From PALSA-1006 sp041660815 (GTDB taxonomy: Bacteria > Pseudomonadota > Gammaproteobacteria > Burkholderiales > Gallionellaceae), in assembly GCA_041660815.1 (NCBI GenBank), contig JBAZVN010000005.1, positions 124,001 through 188,000 of the forward strand: a stretch of 64,000 nt of DNA, in the 5' to 3' direction. The notes beneath the pieces are model-generated. The model was not told the DNA's origin. It ran no database searches and was given only the letters and a program-made list of their open reading frames with translations. The translations under genes were made by a program, and so were the position numbers. Positions within the stretch are counted from its first letter, which is position 1. Every line of letters starts with the position of its first letter. Shown here piece by piece: positions 61,871 through 64,000 of this stretch.

Positions 61871-63271
61871 ATGAGTCAAGGCAAGATTGTTCAGTGTATC
61901 GGTGCGGTGGTGGACGTAGAGTTTCCCCGTGATCAGATGCCTAAAGTATATGATGCTCTTAAGGTAAAAGACGAGGCAAGTTCTGTTGCTGAAAAGGATT
62001 TAACCTTGGAGGTTCAGCAGCAAATTGGTGATGGAGTGGTTCGCACCATCGCCATGGGCTCTTCTGATGGCTTACGTCGTGGAATGGTTGTATTGAATAC
62101 AGGATCGCAAATTTCTGTGCCAGTTGGCTCAGGAACATTGGGCCGCATTATGGACGTTTTAGGACGCCCGATTGACGATGCCGGTGAAGTTAAATGTGAT
62201 GAGCGTCGCTCAATTCACCAAAAAGCGCCAAAATTTGATGAACTATCTCCTTCTATTGATTTGCTGGAAACAGGCATCAAAGTTATCGACTTGGTTTGTC
62301 CTTTTGCCAAGGGTGGTAAGGTTGGCTTATTCGGTGGTGCCGGTGTGGGCAAAACCGTTAACATGATGGAACTCATCAACAATATTGCCAAGCAGCACAG
62401 CGGATTGTCTGTGTTTGCCGGTGTAGGTGAGCGTACTCGTGAAGGTAATGACTTTTACCACGAAATGAAAGACTCAAATGTACTGGACAAAGTTGCAATG
62501 GTGTTCGGTCAGATGAACGAGCCGCCTGGCAACCGTTTGCGCGTTGCGCTTTCCGGTTTGACCATGGCTGAAAAGTTCCGTGATGAAGGGCGTGACATTC
62601 TGTTCTTCGTTGATAACATCTACCGTTACACTTTGGCAGGAACTGAAGTATCTGCTTTGTTGGGTCGTATGCCGTCAGCAGTAGGTTACCAACCTACTTT
62701 GGCTGAAGAAATGGGCCGTTTGCAAGAGCGTATTACTTCAACTAAGGTTGGTTCGATTACGTCGATTCAAGCTGTTTACGTACCTGCGGATGACTTAACT
62801 GATCCTTCTCCTGCTACGACCTTCTTGCATCTGGATTCAACAGTTGTGTTGTCGCGTGATATCGCTTCTTTGGGTATTTATCCTGCCGTTGATCCGCTTG
62901 ATTCATCTTCTCGTCAACTTGATCCATTAGTTGTGGGTGAAGAGCATTATTCAGTAGCGCGTGGTGTTCAGCAGACTCTGCAACGTTACAAAGAACTGCG
63001 CGATATTATTGCTATTTTGGGTATGGATGAATTGGCACCCGAGGACAAACTTGCTGTTGCTCGTGCGCGCAAGATCCAGCGCTTCTTGTCCCAACCATTC
63101 CACGTTGCTGAAGTATTTACCGGTAGCCCTGGCAAATACGTGACCCTGAAGGAGACCATCAAAGGCTTCAAGGGAATTGTTAACGGTGAATACGATCATT
63201 TGCCAGAACAAGCTTTCTATATGGTTGGCGGAATTGAAGAAGCCATCGAAAAAGCTAAGACTCTGCAATAA
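61871..63271 (+). CDS. atpD: ATP synthase subunit beta
   Basis: 466 residues from ATG 61871 with GGGGA upstream; the frame opens at GTG 61856. Walker A GGAGVGKTVNMMELI, catalytic Glu in GVGERTREGND, FVDNIYRYTLAG and SALLGRMPSAVGYQPTLAEE. Catalytic subunit of F1. Confidence 0.98.
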   Translation: MSQGKIVQCIGAVVDVEFPRDQMPKVYDALKVKDEASSVAEKDLTLEVQQQIGDGVVRTIAMGSSDGLRRGMVVLNTGSQISVPVGSGTLGRIMDVLGRPIDDAGEVKCDERRSIHQKAPKFDELSPSIDLLETGIKVIDLVCPFAKGGKVGLFGGAGVGKTVNMMELINNIAKQHSGLSVFAGVGERTREGNDFYHEMKDSNVLDKVAMVFGQMNEPPGNRLRVALSGLTMAEKFRDEGRDILFFVDNIYRYTLAGTEVSALLGRMPSAVGYQPTLAEEMGRLQERITSTKVGSITSIQAVYVPADDLTDPSPATTFLHLDSTVVLSRDIASLGIYPAVDPLDSSSRQLDPLVVGEEHYSVARGVQQTLQRYKELRDIIAILGMDELAPEDKLAVARARKIQRFLSQPFHVAEVFTGSPGKYVTLKETIKGFKGIVNGEYDHLPEQAFYMVGGIEEAIEKAKTLQ

Positions 63272-63282
63272 AGGTGGCTACT

Positions 63283-63711
63283 ATGGCAATGACAGTTCAT
63301 GTAGATGTAGTGAGTGCTGAGGCATCCATATTCTCCGGCCTTGCGGAACTGGTAATTGTTCCTGGTGAGGCTGGGGAGTTGGGCATCTATCCTAACCATG
63401 CCCCTTTGCTAACTCGCATCAAGCCAGGATCAGTGCGACTTAAGATTCCTAATGAGTCGCAAGATACTTTAATTTATGTATCGGGTGGAATGCTTGAAGT
63501 ACAACCTAACATTGTTACGATACTGGCTGATACGGCAATCCGTGGAGCTGATCTGGATGAAGCTCGCGCACTAGAATCCAAGCGTGCAGCTGAAGAAGCA
63601 ATGAGAAACCGCATTTCAGACATTGATTATGCAGCTGCTCAAGCTGAGTTGTCTGAGGCGATCGCTCAGTTACATGCTATATCCAGGATGCGCAAAGGAT
63701 CAACGCATTAA
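63283..63711 (+). CDS. atpC: ATP synthase subunit epsilon
   Basis: 142 residues from ATG 63283 with AAGGTGG upstream; the frame opens at GTG 63274. Beta-sandwich (LVIVPGEAGELGIYPNHAPL) then two C-terminal helices. Regulates and couples the rotor. Last gene of the atp operon, followed by a terminator. Confidence 0.96.
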   Translation: MAMTVHVDVVSAEASIFSGLAELVIVPGEAGELGIYPNHAPLLTRIKPGSVRLKIPNESQDTLIYVSGGMLEVQPNIVTILADTAIRGADLDEARALESKRAAEEAMRNRISDIDYAAAQAELSEAIAQLHAISRMRKGSTH

Positions 63712-63732
63712 TTTAGTTTGATACTTAACTAC

Positions 63733-63760
63733 AAAAAAAACGGCTAATGCCGTTTTTTTT
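63733..63760. terminator. Terminator of the atp operon
   Basis: Eight A, CGGC, TAAT loop, GCCG, eight T: a 12-bp stem with a long T-run. It can work on both strands but serves atpC here. Confidence 0.93.
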
Positions 63761-63793
63761 GTTTATAATCAACGAAATAAACTGGTGGCCACA

Positions 63794-64000
63794 ATGACAA
63801 ACCTGAATATCGTAATACTTGCTGCAGGAAAAGGTACGCGTATGTACTCCGACACCCCCAAGGTTTTACATAACTTGGCGGGTAAATCGTTAGTCCAACA
63901 TGTGCTGGATACTGCATCTGAGCTGCATTCAAATAATACCATCATAATTTTCGGACATGGAGGTGAAGCTGTTCCCAAAGCTTTGTCTCACTCCAATAGT
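63794..64000 (+). CDS. glmU: GlmU, UDP-N-acetylglucosamine pyrophosphorylase, N-terminus (partial)
   Basis: The first 69 residues only; the gene runs off the window. NLNIVILAAGKGTRMYSDTP is the nucleotidyltransferase signature of GlmU, followed by KVLHNLAGKSLVQHVL. The full enzyme acetylates glucosamine-1-phosphate and adds UMP to make the precursor of peptidoglycan and lipopolysaccharide. GGTGG precedes the ATG, and TATAAT at 63764-63769 may be its -10. The atpC-glmU order is common in proteobacteria. Confidence 0.95.
   Translation, partial: MTNLNIVILAAGKGTRMYSDTPKVLHNLAGKSLVQHVLDTASELHSNNTIIIFGHGGEAVPKALSHSNS

Noticed and set aside
1..64000. CRISPR arrays, tRNA or rRNA genes, insertion sequences and phage att sites
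   Set aside because: Reading the spacers on both strands showed no direct-repeat array, no tRNA-like T-loop sequence, no transposase and no terminal inverted repeats.

Overview
The window looks like the replication-origin region of a betaproteobacterium with moderate to low GC. This rests on gene order, not on a database search. dnaA, dnaN and gyrB are adjacent with no recF. A coupled operon def-fmt-rsmB-DUF4390-ntrY-ntrX is present, dprA-smg-topA lies beside it, and the cluster rpmH-rnpA-yidD-yidC-mnmE-mnmG-rsmG-parA-parB-atpIBEFHAGDC-glmU runs on the other side. The order may be Nitrosomonadales (Methylophilaceae or Gallionellaceae-like), but that is a guess.

Region 1 (1-22.5 kb) is dense in signalling genes. 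It opens with the end of cheB and a receiver-GGDEF-EAL protein. Next comes a four-gene phosphorelay (CHASE histidine kinase, Rcp1-like receiver, receiver-PAS-HisKA_3 kinase, NarL-type regulator) whose genes are joined by ATGA overlaps. On the minus strand a CheY-like receiver, a CheC-like phosphatase and a PAS-GGDEF cyclase form a second ATGA-coupled operon, followed by a cyclic-nucleotide-binding/degenerate-GGDEF protein and a decayed GGDEF fragment. A hemerythrin, a five-module SBP-PAS-GGDEF-EAL-CZB protein, a second cyclic-nucleotide-binding-fold protein, a TonB-dependent receptor and two small unknown genes follow. A ZorA-like MotA/ExbB-family protein with no visible ZorB partner is divergent from a class III adenylate cyclase fused to an FHA domain. 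A Tim44-domain protein and ubiB close the region.

Region 2 (24.2-31.2 kb) is central carbon metabolism on the minus strand in the order tkt-gap-pgk-pyk-fba, with strong hairpins on both sides of gap. Neither RuBisCO nor phosphoribulokinase is present, so the cluster alone does not show autotrophy.

Region 3 (31.3-43.5 kb) is housekeeping. The minus-strand def-to-ntrX operon is translationally coupled throughout, and its NtrX lacks the sigma54 AAA+ domain. Divergent from it are a LysM protein, dprA, smg and topA. A HEPN-like gene sits between topA and gyrB.

Region 4 (43.6-64 kb) is the origin. gyrB, dnaN and dnaA run left; rpmH through glmU run right. DnaA boxes lie in both spacers flanking dnaA. 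Two perfect parS sites lie at 46063-46078 and 52576-52591, close to the parAB genes that should use them. The complete F1Fo ATP synthase operon and the start of glmU finish the window.
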